Below, piece by piece: positions 1 to 7,898 of a DNA stretch of 22,011 nucleotides (position 1 is its first letter; every line of letters begins with the position of its first letter). The position numbers were made by a program, and so were the translations under genes. Origin of the DNA: an uncultured bacterium (GTDB lineage Bacteria; Bacillota_I; Bacilli_A; RF39; UBA660); assembly GCA_905216155.1 (NCBI GenBank), contig CAJMSU010000023.1:1-22011 (forward strand), read 5' to 3'. The notes below the pieces were generated by a model. That model made no database searches and was not told the DNA's origin. It was given only the letters and a program-made list of their open reading frames with translations.

Positions 1-70
1 CACCTCAATTAAATTTATGGAGAAAATTAAAAATTTAGTATAAAAAAATAATACAATTAGTATCCTAAGA
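1..70 (-). terminator. Weak candidate terminator after mgtA and start of next intergenic region
   Basis: On the minus strand, just after the mgtA stop, a 5-bp stem (50-54 with 60-64, one G-U pair) is followed by a run of seven T (48-42). The stem is short, so this is only a possible terminator. At the extreme left edge the minus strand reads TTGAGGTG, which resembles the GGTGA-type ribosome binding sites used elsewhere here, so another minus-strand gene may begin just beyond the window. That last point is inference. Confidence 0.3.
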
Positions 71-2695
71 CTATAACCATTCCCTATATTTTTTAATATA
101 TATTTTCTTAATAAAAGTAACAATCAAGAAATACATTATCACCAATAAAACTAAATATATATAAAATAGATTAGGTAAAATTTCGAAATGGAATGCACTT
201 ATATTATGTAAAACTATTGGTGCAAGTATTGTTAAAACTAAAGAGAATATTGTAAGTATATTTAATTTAAAACTAGCATTTGATTCAATAAATGGCTTCT
301 TTGAAGTCCTTACATTATAAATTATCATAAGTTCAGTAGTAAGACATGTTACAAACCAAGCTGTTTGAAAATAAGACTGCATATTACTATTATCATAACC
401 TAATATAAACCAAAAAATTATAAATGAAATGACATCTATTAAAGAACTAGTTATTCCCATTACCTTCATAAATCTAGAAATACCCTTAGTATCCCATTTT
501 CTAGGTTTAACTAAAAATTCTTTATCTACATTATCATATGGTATACCTATCTGTGAAAAATCATAAATAAAATCTTGTATTAACATTTGAATAGGTAAAA
601 GTGGTAAGAATGGTAAAAATATACTTGCTATCATAATACTAAAAACATCACCAAAATCAGCACTAAGTGCCATTTTCATATATTTAATAATATTTCCATA
701 AACACGTCTACCCTCAATAACACCATCATAAACAACCTTCAAACTTTGTTTCAAAATAATTATATCACTAGCTTCTTTTGCAATAGATTGAGCAGTATTA
801 ACAGAAATTCCAACATCACTAACATTAAGAGAAGGAGCATCATTTACTCCATCACCCATATATCCAACAACATGACCATTCTTTCTAAACAAAGAAACAA
901 CTCTCTCTTTTTGTAAAGGATTCATTCTAGCATAAACATCCACAACTTCTAATTTCTTAGATAACTCACTATCAGACATCTTATCAATATCTTCTCCAAG
1001 TAAAATATTATCACCATTAAGTCCAACTAAATTACAAATATTTTTAGTAGCATATGGATTATCACCAGTTAAAATTTTTGTTTTAATACCTATTTTATCA
1101 AGCTTAGATAAAGTTGCTTTAACATCTTTTTTTGCTGGATCCAAGAAACCAACAAATCCAACAAACACCATATCTTTTTCATAAAATTTATCATTAATCA
1201 TATTTTTAGAATCATAAACCTTCTCTGCTAAAGCAATAACTTGCATACCATCACTAGCAAGTTCAACTGATTTATCATTCACTACTTTCTTCATTTTATC
1301 ATCAATATCTAAATACTTATTACCAATTTTTATCTTATTACAACATTTAAGTACAACTTCCATTGCTCCTTTAGTAATAACTCTATATTTATTCTTTTCC
1401 TTAACAACAACTGTTTCCATTCTCCTAGTATAATCAAATGGAACCTCATCAACCTTTTCCAATTTCTTTATATCATCACCAAGAGAATGTGTATCTGCAT
1501 AAGAAATTATTGCTTTATCAACTAAATTCTTAATACCAGTACTATAATAACTATTTAAATATGCATATTCTAAAATATCATCATTCTCATTTCCCATAGC
1601 ATCAATATATTTTTGTAATACAATTTTATTTTCAGTTAAAGTACCAGTTTTATCAGTACACAAAATGTCTATAGCACCCAAATTTTGAATAGATTCTATC
1701 TTTTTAACCAATGTTTTCTTTTTAGCTAAACTTTTACTACCTTTAGTTAAATTAACATTTAATATCATTGGTAACATACTAGGAGTAATACCAACAGCAA
1801 CTGATAAAGCAAAAAGTAACGCCTCACTAATATTTTGTTTTATTATACCATCAATTACAACTACAACAAGACATACAACAATCATATACTTTATTAATAA
1901 ATTAGAAATATTTTTAATACCCTTATCAAAATTTGACTCCATAGATTTATTATTAACCTCACCACCAACGGCACCTAAATAAGTATCAAATCCTGTTCTA
2001 ATAACAACACCAGTACCTAAACCACTTTCAACAGATGAACCCATTAAACAAATATTATCAATATCAAATATTTCTTTAGCATCATTTTTATTTGAATCAA
2101 ATTTTTCAACTAAAACACTTTCACCAGTAAAAACAGATTCATTAATAAATAAATCTTTAGCCTCAATTATTCTAATGTCAGCCGGTATAATAGTACCAGC
2201 ATTTAATTTAACAATATCACCAACTACAACATTTTCTACCTTAACTTCTTTTACAACATTATCTCTAATTACAGTAACTGTAGAATAAATTTGACTCTTT
2301 AACTTCCTATTAAACTTATAAACCGAATAATCCTGAATAAATCTTATAAAAGCACTAATAAAAGCAATTACTAATATAATAATAGAACCAATTGCATCTT
2401 GCAAAAAGAAATTAATAATAGCTAAAACTAAAAGTATTAAAATAAATTCATCCTTAAAAGAACAAAACAAAAAATATAAAGGACTCTTTTTATCATCTTT
2501 AATTACAACATTTTTACCATTCTCATCAAGAATACATGATGCCTTCTTAGAAGAAATTCCACAAATAGAAGTATTATATTTTTCCAATACCTTATTATTA
2601 TCTAAATTAGATTCCCTCAAATAACTATTAAATATCTCATGGTCACTAACTATTAATTTTTTCCTATTCTTCTTAATATCAAATATCTGTATCAT
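71..2695 (-). CDS. mgtA: P-type Mg2+-importing ATPase (MgtA/MgtB-like)
   Basis: An 874-residue P-type ATPase, close to the usual ~900 of MgtA proteins. Visible motifs are the dephosphorylation loop TGES (190-193), the phosphorylation site DKTGTLT with Asp348, KGA (442-444) in the nucleotide domain, TGDNP (543-547) and GDGVND (614-619). Membrane helices lie at about 82-120, 265-310 (with TPSMLP at 304-309) and in four to six segments from 675 to the end. The run YDFSQIGIPYDNVDKEF (711-727) followed by PRKWD matches the MgtA/MgtB subfamily rather than Ca2+ or K+ pumps; this assignment rests on recalled family sequences. The likely role is ATP-driven Mg2+ uptake at the cytoplasmic membrane. The ATG is preceded by AGGATAG. 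The leader is only about 25 nt, too short for an M-box or mgtA-type sensing leader, so Mg2+ control, if any, must act otherwise. Transcribed alone from its own promoter. Confidence 0.9.
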   Translation of the reverse strand: MIQIFDIKKNRKKLIVSDHEIFNSYLRESNLDNNKVLEKYNTSICGISSKKASCILDENGKNVVIKDDKKSPLYFLFCSFKDEFILILLVLAIINFFLQDAIGSIIILVIAFISAFIRFIQDYSVYKFNRKLKSQIYSTVTVIRDNVVKEVKVENVVVGDIVKLNAGTIIPADIRIIEAKDLFINESVFTGESVLVEKFDSNKNDAKEIFDIDNICLMGSSVESGLGTGVVIRTGFDTYLGAVGGEVNNKSMESNFDKGIKNISNLLIKYMIVVCLVVVVIDGIIKQNISEALLFALSVAVGITPSMLPMILNVNLTKGSKSLAKKKTLVKKIESIQNLGAIDILCTDKTGTLTENKIVLQKYIDAMGNENDDILEYAYLNSYYSTGIKNLVDKAIISYADTHSLGDDIKKLEKVDEVPFDYTRRMETVVVKEKNKYRVITKGAMEVVLKCCNKIKIGNKYLDIDDKMKKVVNDKSVELASDGMQVIALAEKVYDSKNMINDKFYEKDMVFVGFVGFLDPAKKDVKATLSKLDKIGIKTKILTGDNPYATKNICNLVGLNGDNILLGEDIDKMSDSELSKKLEVVDVYARMNPLQKERVVSLFRKNGHVVGYMGDGVNDAPSLNVSDVGISVNTAQSIAKEASDIIILKQSLKVVYDGVIEGRRVYGNIIKYMKMALSADFGDVFSIMIASIFLPFLPLLPIQMLIQDFIYDFSQIGIPYDNVDKEFLVKPRKWDTKGISRFMKVMGITSSLIDVISFIIFWFILGYDNSNMQSYFQTAWFVTCLTTELMIIYNVRTSKKPFIESNASFKLNILTIFSLVLTILAPIVLHNISAFHFEILPNLFYIYLVLLVIMYFLIVTFIKKIYIKKYREWL

Positions 2696-2720
2696 ATTAT
2701 CACTATCCTATTACTATCTA

Positions 2721-2751
2721 ATTATAGCACAATTATTAATAAATAAAACAA
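2721..2751 (-). promoter_or_regulatory. mgtA promoter
   Basis: Minus strand: TTGTTT (2751-2746), 19-nt spacer, then TGCTATAAT, a perfect -10 (2726-2721) with the extended TG dinucleotide. The long spacer is offset by the extended -10. The start site would fall about 18 nt before the ATG. Confidence 0.55.
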
Positions 2752-2756
2752 GTTAT

Positions 2757-2783
2757 AAAAAAAGATGAAAACTAATTTCATCT
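2757..2783 (-). terminator. Intrinsic terminator of the TasA-like gene
   Basis: On the minus strand AGATGAAA (2783-2776) pairs perfectly with TTTCATCT (2770-2763) across a 5-nt loop. The T run spans 2763-2757. It lies 16 nt beyond the stop codon of the gene at 2799-3440, and its T-tract ends six bases before the mgtA -35 element. Confidence 0.85.
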
Positions 2784-2798
2784 ATCTTTAAAACAATA

Positions 2799-3440
2799 TT
2801 ATTTTGCAATAAAATTAAGCACTAATGAAAAATCTTTAGATACTACTGTATATGAATTGAATAATTTAAGATCATCATTTCTTAATTCTGATGGTGAATT
2901 ATAATGATGTTTACATATTACAGTTTTTGATGAACCAGCTTTTATAATATCACCTTTCTTTATAGTACTACCATCACTATATGTACAACCAATTGTAGTT
3001 AAACCAGCAATAGCACTATTAGTTGTTCCATTATCCCATCCAACAGTAGTTGGTAATGTTGCTTCTGATATAGTGGCATCCATTGTTCCTTTATTTACAA
3101 CATCAAAAGTTACATTATGACTAGTATCAGCAGTTGCATCTGGAGCTTTCAACGTAACTGTATAATTCAAAACTGTACCAGATACACTTGTAATATCAGC
3201 TATAGAATCAGCAAATGAGTACACACCTGTACTACTATTAGAAGTAACTGTATTATAAAATTTAATAGCATCTTTATCATTTGTTGAAATATTTTCAAAA
3301 TGCACATCCCATGTTGCTTTATTTATTGTTGTTTGTCCATTAATTTTTAATGTTGCAGATAAGGCTGCATATCCTACTCCTATTAATAATGCTACTGCAA
3401 ATATTACAACTAAATATAAACTTGTATTGTTTTTTTTCAT
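2799..3440 (-). CDS. TasA/camelysin-like secreted or surface protein
   Basis: A 213-residue protein with a lysine-containing N-terminus, one hydrophobic segment at about 8-26, and then GYAALSATLKINGQ, the kind of signal/cleavage region found in TasA/camelysin-type (SipW-dependent) proteins. The remainder (about 35-213) is rich in Thr, Ser, Asn and Val with few charged residues, as expected for a beta-sandwich. Two Cys in the C-terminal third (in TIGCTYSDG and VICKHH) could form a disulfide. There is no LPXTG motif and no second membrane helix, so it is probably released, fibre-forming, or held by an uncleaved N-terminal helix. Related proteins are commonly seen in gut Bacilli genomes as hypothetical proteins. 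No sipW-like peptidase gene is in the window. The ATG has TAGGAGAAA upstream. The family call is by motif style only; exact function is unknown. Confidence 0.6.
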   Translation of the reverse strand: MKKNNTSLYLVVIFAVALLIGVGYAALSATLKINGQTTINKATWDVHFENISTNDKDAIKFYNTVTSNSSTGVYSFADSIADITSVSGTVLNYTVTLKAPDATADTSHNVTFDVVNKGTMDATISEATLPTTVGWDNGTTNSAIAGLTTIGCTYSDGSTIKKGDIIKAGSSKTVICKHHYNSPSELRNDDLKLFNSYTVVSKDFSLVLNFIAK

Positions 3441-3475
3441 ATTCTATATTTCTCCTATTTTTGTTATACATCTAA

Positions 3476-3504
3476 ATTATACCCCTTAGTCAATTTGTAA
3501 TTAA
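3476..3504 (-). promoter_or_regulatory. Probable promoter of the TasA-like gene
   Basis: A perfect TATAAT (3481-3476, minus) lies 35 nt before the ATG. The hexamer 17 nt upstream is only TTAATT. A better-looking TTGACT (3493-3488) is misplaced, 6 nt from this -10, but sits 19 nt from an alternative -10, TATAAC (3468-3463). Which pair is used cannot be decided by eye. Confidence 0.4.
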
Positions 3505-3530
3505 AGAAAATGTTCGAGTATAGAAAAATA

Positions 3531-3752
3531 TTACAAAAAAAAACAATCATGTGGTACCTCATGCATGATTGTTCTATGTACACATTTAGTTTGAACTGCT
3601 TCACTAATAGGGTTCATTTGATAACCACCATTCATCATTTGTGAATCAACATTATTCATCATATTAATATCAACATTCATGTCATTATCAACAACATTAT
3701 TATTTCCAACAACATTAGATTCAAAATCTACATTGTTCATACCTTCAAACAT
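3531..3752 (-). CDS. Short CotD-like (spore coat type) protein, apparently C-terminally shortened
   Basis: A 73-residue protein. Residues 1-50 are Asn/Met/Val/Asp-rich and low in complexity. Residues 48-68 contain CVHRTIMHEVPH, which resembles the Cys/His core of CotD-family spore coat proteins as I recall them; in those, a His-rich region follows. Here the reading frame instead runs into the terminator hairpin and ends in DCFFL, encoded by the right arm and the T-tract. The start is firm: ATG preceded by AGGAGGT with 8-nt spacing, the strongest ribosome site in the window. It is a single gene with its own terminator. Alternatives are a genuine small Cys/His peptide, or a decayed coat gene with its 3' half replaced. 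The family link is tentative, since it rests on about 12 residues. Confidence 0.5.
   Translation of the reverse strand: MFEGMNNVDFESNVVGNNNVVDNDMNVDINMMNNVDSQMMNGGYQMNPISEAVQTKCVHRTIMHEVPHDCFFL
3534..3572 (-). terminator. Intrinsic terminator built into the 3' end of the CotD-like ORF
   Basis: On the minus strand ACAATCATG (3572-3564) pairs perfectly with CATGATTGT (3551-3543) around a 12-nt loop, followed by T9 (3543-3535). All of it except the very end lies inside the coding sequence; the last codons are TGT TTT TTT TTG TAA. Confidence 0.85.
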
Positions 3753-3774
3753 AATATAATACCTCCTCTAATTT

Positions 3775-3782
3775 ATATTATG
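3775..3782 (-). promoter_or_regulatory. Possible mother-cell sigma (SigE/SigK-type) -10 element
   Basis: The minus strand reads CATAATATA (from 3782) 22 nt before the ATG, matching the CATAnnnTA -10 consensus of SigE/SigK. No clear housekeeping -35 is placed for a TATAAT-like reading, and no clear SigK or SigE -35 either. An AT-rich region can produce this by chance, so confidence is low. Confidence 0.25.
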
Positions 3783-3813
3783 TAAATCTTTTTTTTTAGC
3801 CACACATATAGCC

Positions 3814-3843
3814 CAAAAAAAAGCACTAATATACTTAGCACTT
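3814..3843 (-). terminator. Intrinsic terminator overlapping the ffh stop codon
   Basis: On the minus strand AAGTGCTAA (3843-3835) pairs with TTAGTGCTT (3829-3821), nine pairs including two G-U, followed by eight T (to 3814). The first A bases of the stem belong to the ffh TAA stop codon. Confidence 0.85.
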
Positions 3844-5149
3844 AAAAAGGCATTTTCATATTTCCTTTAGAAAATTGTTTCATCATTTTCTTCATTTGAT
3901 CAAACTGTTGTAATAATTTATTAACTTCTTGTACAGAGGTTGCACTTCCCTTAGCAATTCTTGTTTTTCTACTTGCTTTTATAATATCTGGATTTCTTCT
4001 TTCTTTAGGAGTCATTGATAAAATAATTGCTTCTATATGTGCCATTTGTTTAGGATCTATTTTAACATTAGTAAGTCCCATCTTTTTAGCACCTGGAATC
4101 ATTTTTATTAAATTTTCTAATGGACCTAATTTTTTCATTTGTTTCATAGTTGATAGAAAATCTTCAAGATCAAATTTACCTTGTTGCATTCTTTTAGCAG
4201 TCTTTTCAGCCTCTTTTTCATCTATTGCCTCAGTTGCTTTTTCAACTAAAGAAACAATATCACCCATACCTAAAATTCTACCAGCCATTCTCTCAGGATC
4301 AAATGATTCAAGACCATCAAGCTTTTCACTAACACCAATAAATTTTATAGGTACATTAGTTAAATGTCTTACAGATAATGCAACACCACCTCTAGTATCA
4401 CCATCTAACTTAGTTAAAATAACACCAGTAAGAGAAAGTCTATCATTAAAACCAGTAATTACGTTAATAGCATCTTGTCCCATCATTGAATCAATTACCA
4501 ATAAAGTCTCATCTGGTTTAATTTTATTTTGAATTCTATCAAGTTCATCCATCAAATTATCATCTATATGAAGTCTACCTGCAGTATCTACTAAAACATA
4601 ATCATAACCATTTTCCTTAGCATATGAAATCGCATTACTAGCTATTTCTACTGGATCTGATTTTCCTTCCTCATAAACTTCTATATTTAATTGCTTACCA
4701 AGTTGCTTTAATTGCTCAATTGCTGCTGGTCTATATACATCACAAGCTACAAGTAATGGTTTTTTAGCATGTTTTTTTCTCAAATAATTAGAAAGTTTTC
4801 CACACGTAGTAGTTTTTCCTGAACCTTGTAAACCAACTAACATTAAAACTGCAGGATTACCAGACATATTTAAAGGCTTACTTTCTCCACCTAATAATTC
4901 ACATAATTCATCCTTAACAATTTTAACAAACATATCACCAGGATTAATACTAGATGCCACCTCTTCACCAAGAGCCTTTTCTTTAACTGTATTAGTGAAT
5001 TCCTTAACTACTTTATAATTGACATCAGCCTCAAGTAAAGCAAGTCTAATTTCACGCATCATATCAGAAATATTATCTTCAGTAATTTTTCCATATCCTT
5101 TTATTTTATGAATAGCATTTTGTAATCTATCTCCTAAATTTTCAAACAT
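3842..5149 (-). CDS. ffh: Signal recognition particle GTPase Ffh (SRP54)
   Basis: A 435-residue SRP54 protein, normal length for the family (about 430-450). It binds the SRP RNA and signal sequences of nascent membrane and secreted proteins and docks with FtsY. The N domain occupies about 1-90. The G domain shows the P-loop GLQGSGKTT (106-114), DTAGR (188-192) and TKLDGDTRGG (246-255). The M domain from about 300 carries SMTPKERRNPDIIKASR and ends in a Met/Lys-rich tail (KKMMKQF...MKMPF). The ATG is preceded by AGGTGATATAA, almost identical to the site in front of ftsY. Its own promoter lies in the gap after herA, so it can be expressed apart from the upstream genes. No SRP RNA gene is visible in the window. 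Confidence 0.98.
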   Translation of the reverse strand: MFENLGDRLQNAIHKIKGYGKITEDNISDMMREIRLALLEADVNYKVVKEFTNTVKEKALGEEVASSINPGDMFVKIVKDELCELLGGESKPLNMSGNPAVLMLVGLQGSGKTTTCGKLSNYLRKKHAKKPLLVACDVYRPAAIEQLKQLGKQLNIEVYEEGKSDPVEIASNAISYAKENGYDYVLVDTAGRLHIDDNLMDELDRIQNKIKPDETLLVIDSMMGQDAINVITGFNDRLSLTGVILTKLDGDTRGGVALSVRHLTNVPIKFIGVSEKLDGLESFDPERMAGRILGMGDIVSLVEKATEAIDEKEAEKTAKRMQQGKFDLEDFLSTMKQMKKLGPLENLIKMIPGAKKMGLTNVKIDPKQMAHIEAIILSMTPKERRNPDIIKASRKTRIAKGSATSVQEVNKLLQQFDQMKKMMKQFSKGNMKMPF

Positions 5150-5167
5150 TTATATCACCTGTTTCTA

Positions 5168-5196
5168 ATTATACAAAAAATAACAACTTAAGTAAA
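5168..5196 (-). promoter_or_regulatory. ffh promoter
   Basis: Minus strand TTTACT (5196-5191), 17-nt spacer, TATAAT (5173-5168). It begins directly after the T-rich tail of the herA terminator and gives ffh an independent start. Confidence 0.7.
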
Positions 5197-5237
5197 GAAA
5201 AGCAAATAAATTGATAGCTATTAACTATCAATTTATT
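5197..5237 (-). terminator. Terminator hairpin overlapping the herA-like stop codon
   Basis: Perfect 13-bp stem: AATAAATTGATAG (5237-5225, minus) pairs with CTATCAATTTATT (5217-5205), 7-nt loop. The stop codon TAA (5235-5233) is in the 5' arm. The following tract TGCTTTTCTTT is T-rich but interrupted, so termination may be partial. Confidence 0.7.
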
Positions 5238-7449
5238 CAGTTATAGATACTAATGGAGTACCATTATTAGTCTTTACTTCATTAGACCCTGTATCATCTT
5301 TTATAAAACTAAATGGATCATCATTAGAACTATCATCATCATTAAAATCATCATCACCTAAATCATCTAAATCAGATGGTTCTTCAACTGTATTTGTAGT
5401 TGATCCTAAATTAATCTCAGGAACACTTTCTTGAACTGGTCCTTGATTATTATCAACAATAGATACAAGATTATCAACAGGACTACTGCCATTATTAGGA
5501 GCATCACTAATATCAACAATTGGTCTCATAACAGGTTCATTATTATCCATAGAATTATCTCCATCCACAACAGAAACTAATGGCTTACTAGGAGTTGAAT
5601 TATTAGAAATATTAGTGAATGTAGGAACAGAAACATTTGAAACAGGGCCAACACTATTATCAACTATTGGTGTTGCAACCTTAGTATTATTGGATTCTTT
5701 TCCCTTCCAAATATTAACAACATCACAGTTACCACTCCATGGCATAGGATCAGGCATTTCTAACTTACATATTAAAGGTATTTTAAAAGCAAGACCAAAT
5801 GAAAGACAAGTACCAGATTGTAAAGACTTTTGTTTTTCTATTATTTCATCACTAATATTAGGAACCATTTTTCTAATATAATCAACATCAGTAGGATGAT
5901 TCATTTTAAATATTAAGAAATTAGAGCATTGAGATATAACAGTATCAGAAAGTTCAACCGGTCTTTGTGAAATAAGTCCTAAAATAACACCATACTTACG
6001 TCCCTCTTTAGCAATACGTTCAAATATATTATATCCTATCAAAAATCTATCTGTATCATTTTGAATATATCTATGAGCTTCTTCTACAATAATATGAAAA
6101 GGTATACTACTTCTATCTTTTAATCCTTTAGAAAATTCAAATACCAAACGTGAAAATATTTTAGTAACAACCTTTGCAAAATCATCATCCACATCATCTA
6201 AATTAATATTAACAATTTGATATTTTCTACCATTATTTATAAGTAAAGATGACAAATAAGCTTCTAATGTAACATAATCTTTAACATCAAAATATTTAGC
6301 ATTGCTACCAACAATAAGAGAATGAAGTCTAACCTTTAAAGTAACTGCATCACCATAAGTATTTTCATTTCTAAGCCAACCTTCACTTATAAGAGTAAAG
6401 TTCAAAGCTTTTTCTAGTGTATCCAAATTATAAAAAACTCCACCCTTAGGTTCATAACTATCATATTCACTCTTAATAAATGAAGAAACATACTCAGTAA
6501 GTAAAACACTTTCAGAAAATTGTCCCTGTGAATCAATTAAAAAGCATTCCCTAAATTTTCTAGTATAACCAATTCCTTGTACAACTGCCTCTAAATTAAA
6601 TTGTGGTGTTGAACAACTAGCAAGTATTGAAAATATTTCATTTCTCTTATTAGGAGATGTTTCATTAGTATATAATATTGTCATAATAGCTTTTGCTATT
6701 AAATGATTTTTAAATTTAACAGAATCTTCTCCAGATTCAGAAAAAATTAAAGCAAGTTTTAACATTCTTTCAATTATAGGAAGTTGTGAATGATTAGTAA
6801 CTTGTAAAAGTAAAGCTAAATCAGTAGCATTCAAAAGCCAAATTGGTATTCTTAATGGTTCTCCTATACCATCTGATTCATTAGTAGTTAAAAATCTATA
6901 ATGAAAATTAGGATCGATAGAATTTAAATTACTAAATGCATTATAATATTCTCCTGAAGAATCAAAAAGTAATATATTAGATTTATATGGAAAAAGTCTT
7001 TTATCATGAAACATATTTTGAAAAATTCTAGATATACCACAACTCTTACCAGAACCACTATTACCAAAAATAGCAAAATGATTACTAAAGAAACCATTAA
7101 CATCTAAATAAACTGGAAAATCATTATAAAAAGGACTTACACCAAACTTCATATAACCTTCTTTATCTTCCCCAACAATCATAGGAATTTCAGATTTTTC
7201 AATAACTCTGATACTAGCATCTAAAGAAGGTTTCCTAATAGTACCACCAATTAATCTATTATTAACTATTTCTCCCAAAAAACGAGTCTTTACTATATCA
7301 CCATCTAAATCATCTACTTCACCCAGTACTTTTTTATCTTTATCCTCAAAAATCAAATGTAAATTCATTAAATTGATAGTTAAATTATCCTTATCTTTAA
7401 GCCTTACATTAGCACCTTGATCACTTATATATGTAATTTTATCAAACAT
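5233..7449 (-). CDS. HerA-type hexameric ATPase (DUF87 family) with disordered acidic tail
   Basis: A 738-residue protein of the HerA/FtsK superfamily. Residues 1-80 look like a HAS-barrel, with many short beta strands. Walker A is GNSGSGKS (129-136), LLFDSSGEY (160-168) follows in HerA style, Walker B is IIVEEAHRY (453-461), and EGRKYGV...ISQRP (482-497) carries the downstream sensor/arginine region. Archaeal HerA is a DNA translocase that works with the NurA nuclease; bacterial relatives pair with various nucleases. No nuclease gene is adjacent here. Residues about 585-738 are low complexity (Asn, Ser, Asp, Pro, Val) with five related short motifs and an acidic run at 691-711. The gene sits between ylxM and ffh, has its own promoter and terminator, and starts at an ATG with AGGAGGGG upstream. 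Role is inferred as DNA translocation; substrate and partner are unknown. Confidence 0.85.
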   Translation of the reverse strand: MFDKITYISDQGANVRLKDKDNLTINLMNLHLIFEDKDKKVLGEVDDLDGDIVKTRFLGEIVNNRLIGGTIRKPSLDASIRVIEKSEIPMIVGEDKEGYMKFGVSPFYNDFPVYLDVNGFFSNHFAIFGNSGSGKSCGISRIFQNMFHDKRLFPYKSNILLFDSSGEYYNAFSNLNSIDPNFHYRFLTTNESDGIGEPLRIPIWLLNATDLALLLQVTNHSQLPIIERMLKLALIFSESGEDSVKFKNHLIAKAIMTILYTNETSPNKRNEIFSILASCSTPQFNLEAVVQGIGYTRKFRECFLIDSQGQFSESVLLTEYVSSFIKSEYDSYEPKGGVFYNLDTLEKALNFTLISEGWLRNENTYGDAVTLKVRLHSLIVGSNAKYFDVKDYVTLEAYLSSLLINNGRKYQIVNINLDDVDDDFAKVVTKIFSRLVFEFSKGLKDRSSIPFHIIVEEAHRYIQNDTDRFLIGYNIFERIAKEGRKYGVILGLISQRPVELSDTVISQCSNFLIFKMNHPTDVDYIRKMVPNISDEIIEKQKSLQSGTCLSFGLAFKIPLICKLEMPDPMPWSGNCDVVNIWKGKESNNTKVATPIVDNSVGPVSNVSVPTFTNISNNSTPSKPLVSVVDGDNSMDNNEPVMRPIVDISDAPNNGSSPVDNLVSIVDNNQGPVQESVPEINLGSTTNTVEEPSDLDDLGDDDFNDDDSSNDDPFSFIKDDTGSNEVKTNNGTPLVSITE

Positions 7450-7480
7450 TAGGACCCCTCCTATTTTCTACTCTAAAATG

Positions 7481-7509
7481 ATTATACTAAAATATACTAA
7501 TTTTTACAA
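7481..7509 (-). promoter_or_regulatory. Promoter of the HerA-like gene
   Basis: Minus strand TTGTAA (7509-7504), 17-nt spacer, TATAAT (7486-7481), about 30 nt before the ATG. Lies after the ylxM terminator. Confidence 0.75.
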
Positions 7510-7527
7510 GATAAACTAGTTTAAAAC

Positions 7528-7554
7528 AAAAAAAGAAAGAATAAAAATTCTTCC
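7528..7554 (-). terminator. Intrinsic terminator of the ftsY-ylxM operon
   Basis: On the minus strand GGAAGAAT (7554-7547) pairs with ATTCTTTC (7542-7535), one G-U pair, 4-nt loop, followed by seven T (7534-7528). It is about 50 nt beyond the ylxM stop, so unlike most terminators here it does not overlap coding sequence. Confidence 0.75.
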
Positions 7555-7604
7555 CTATAACTAACAATTAATCACCATCTATGTAAACATTTCCCATTTA
7601 AAAA

Positions 7605-7898
7605 TTATATAACATCCTCTAACTTTTTTTTCAAATCATCATTATCAATCATATCAAAAAGTTCTAATAACTTATTTTTTTTACTAAAAAGTTGAAGTCT
7701 TTCTTCATAGTCAATTAACTTACTAACTATATTATGAAGTTGTTTAGATATAGCATTTCTACTAACATTATAATTTTCTGCCATTTCACTTAAACTTAAA
7801 TTATTAAAATAGTAATCCTCAAAATAATTTTTTTGTTTATCTGTTAACAAATTACTATATAAATCATATAAGTTATTATAATAAATTACATCTTTCAT
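7605..7898 (-). CDS. ylxM: YlxM-family SRP-associated helix-turn-helix protein
   Basis: A 97-residue protein, slightly shorter than the usual ~105-110. Residues 10-60 form a sigma-factor-region-4-like helix-turn-helix (LSLSEMAENYNVSRNAISKQLHNI, split here as LSLSEMAENYNVSRNA at about 34-49 and ISKQLHNI). YlxM proteins are encoded next to ffh and ftsY in many Bacillota and streptococci and are known to modulate the SRP. The ATG directly follows the stop codon of the small membrane protein (TAG-ATG), with a GGTGAT ribosome site inside that gene, so the two are probably translationally coupled. Family call rests on motif, length and context, all agreeing. Confidence 0.9.
   Translation of the reverse strand: MKDVIYYNNLYDLYSNLLTDKQKNYFEDYYFNNLSLSEMAENYNVSRNAISKQLHNIVSKLIDYEERLQLFSKKNKLLELFDMIDNDDLKKKLEDVI

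Noticed and set aside
2696..2798. M-box or other Mg2+ riboswitch ahead of mgtA
   Set aside because: The predicted leader is about 25 nt and the gap holds only the previous terminator and the promoter.
5297..5360. Acidic run ending DDPF in the HerA-like tail as an SSB-type C-terminal tip
   Set aside because: The SSB tip works at the free C-terminus; here the motif is about 25 residues internal.
5233..7449. HerA-like gene as part of an anti-phage defence island
   Set aside because: All neighbours are housekeeping genes, no nuclease, Sir2 or other effector is adjacent, and codon and base composition match the surroundings.
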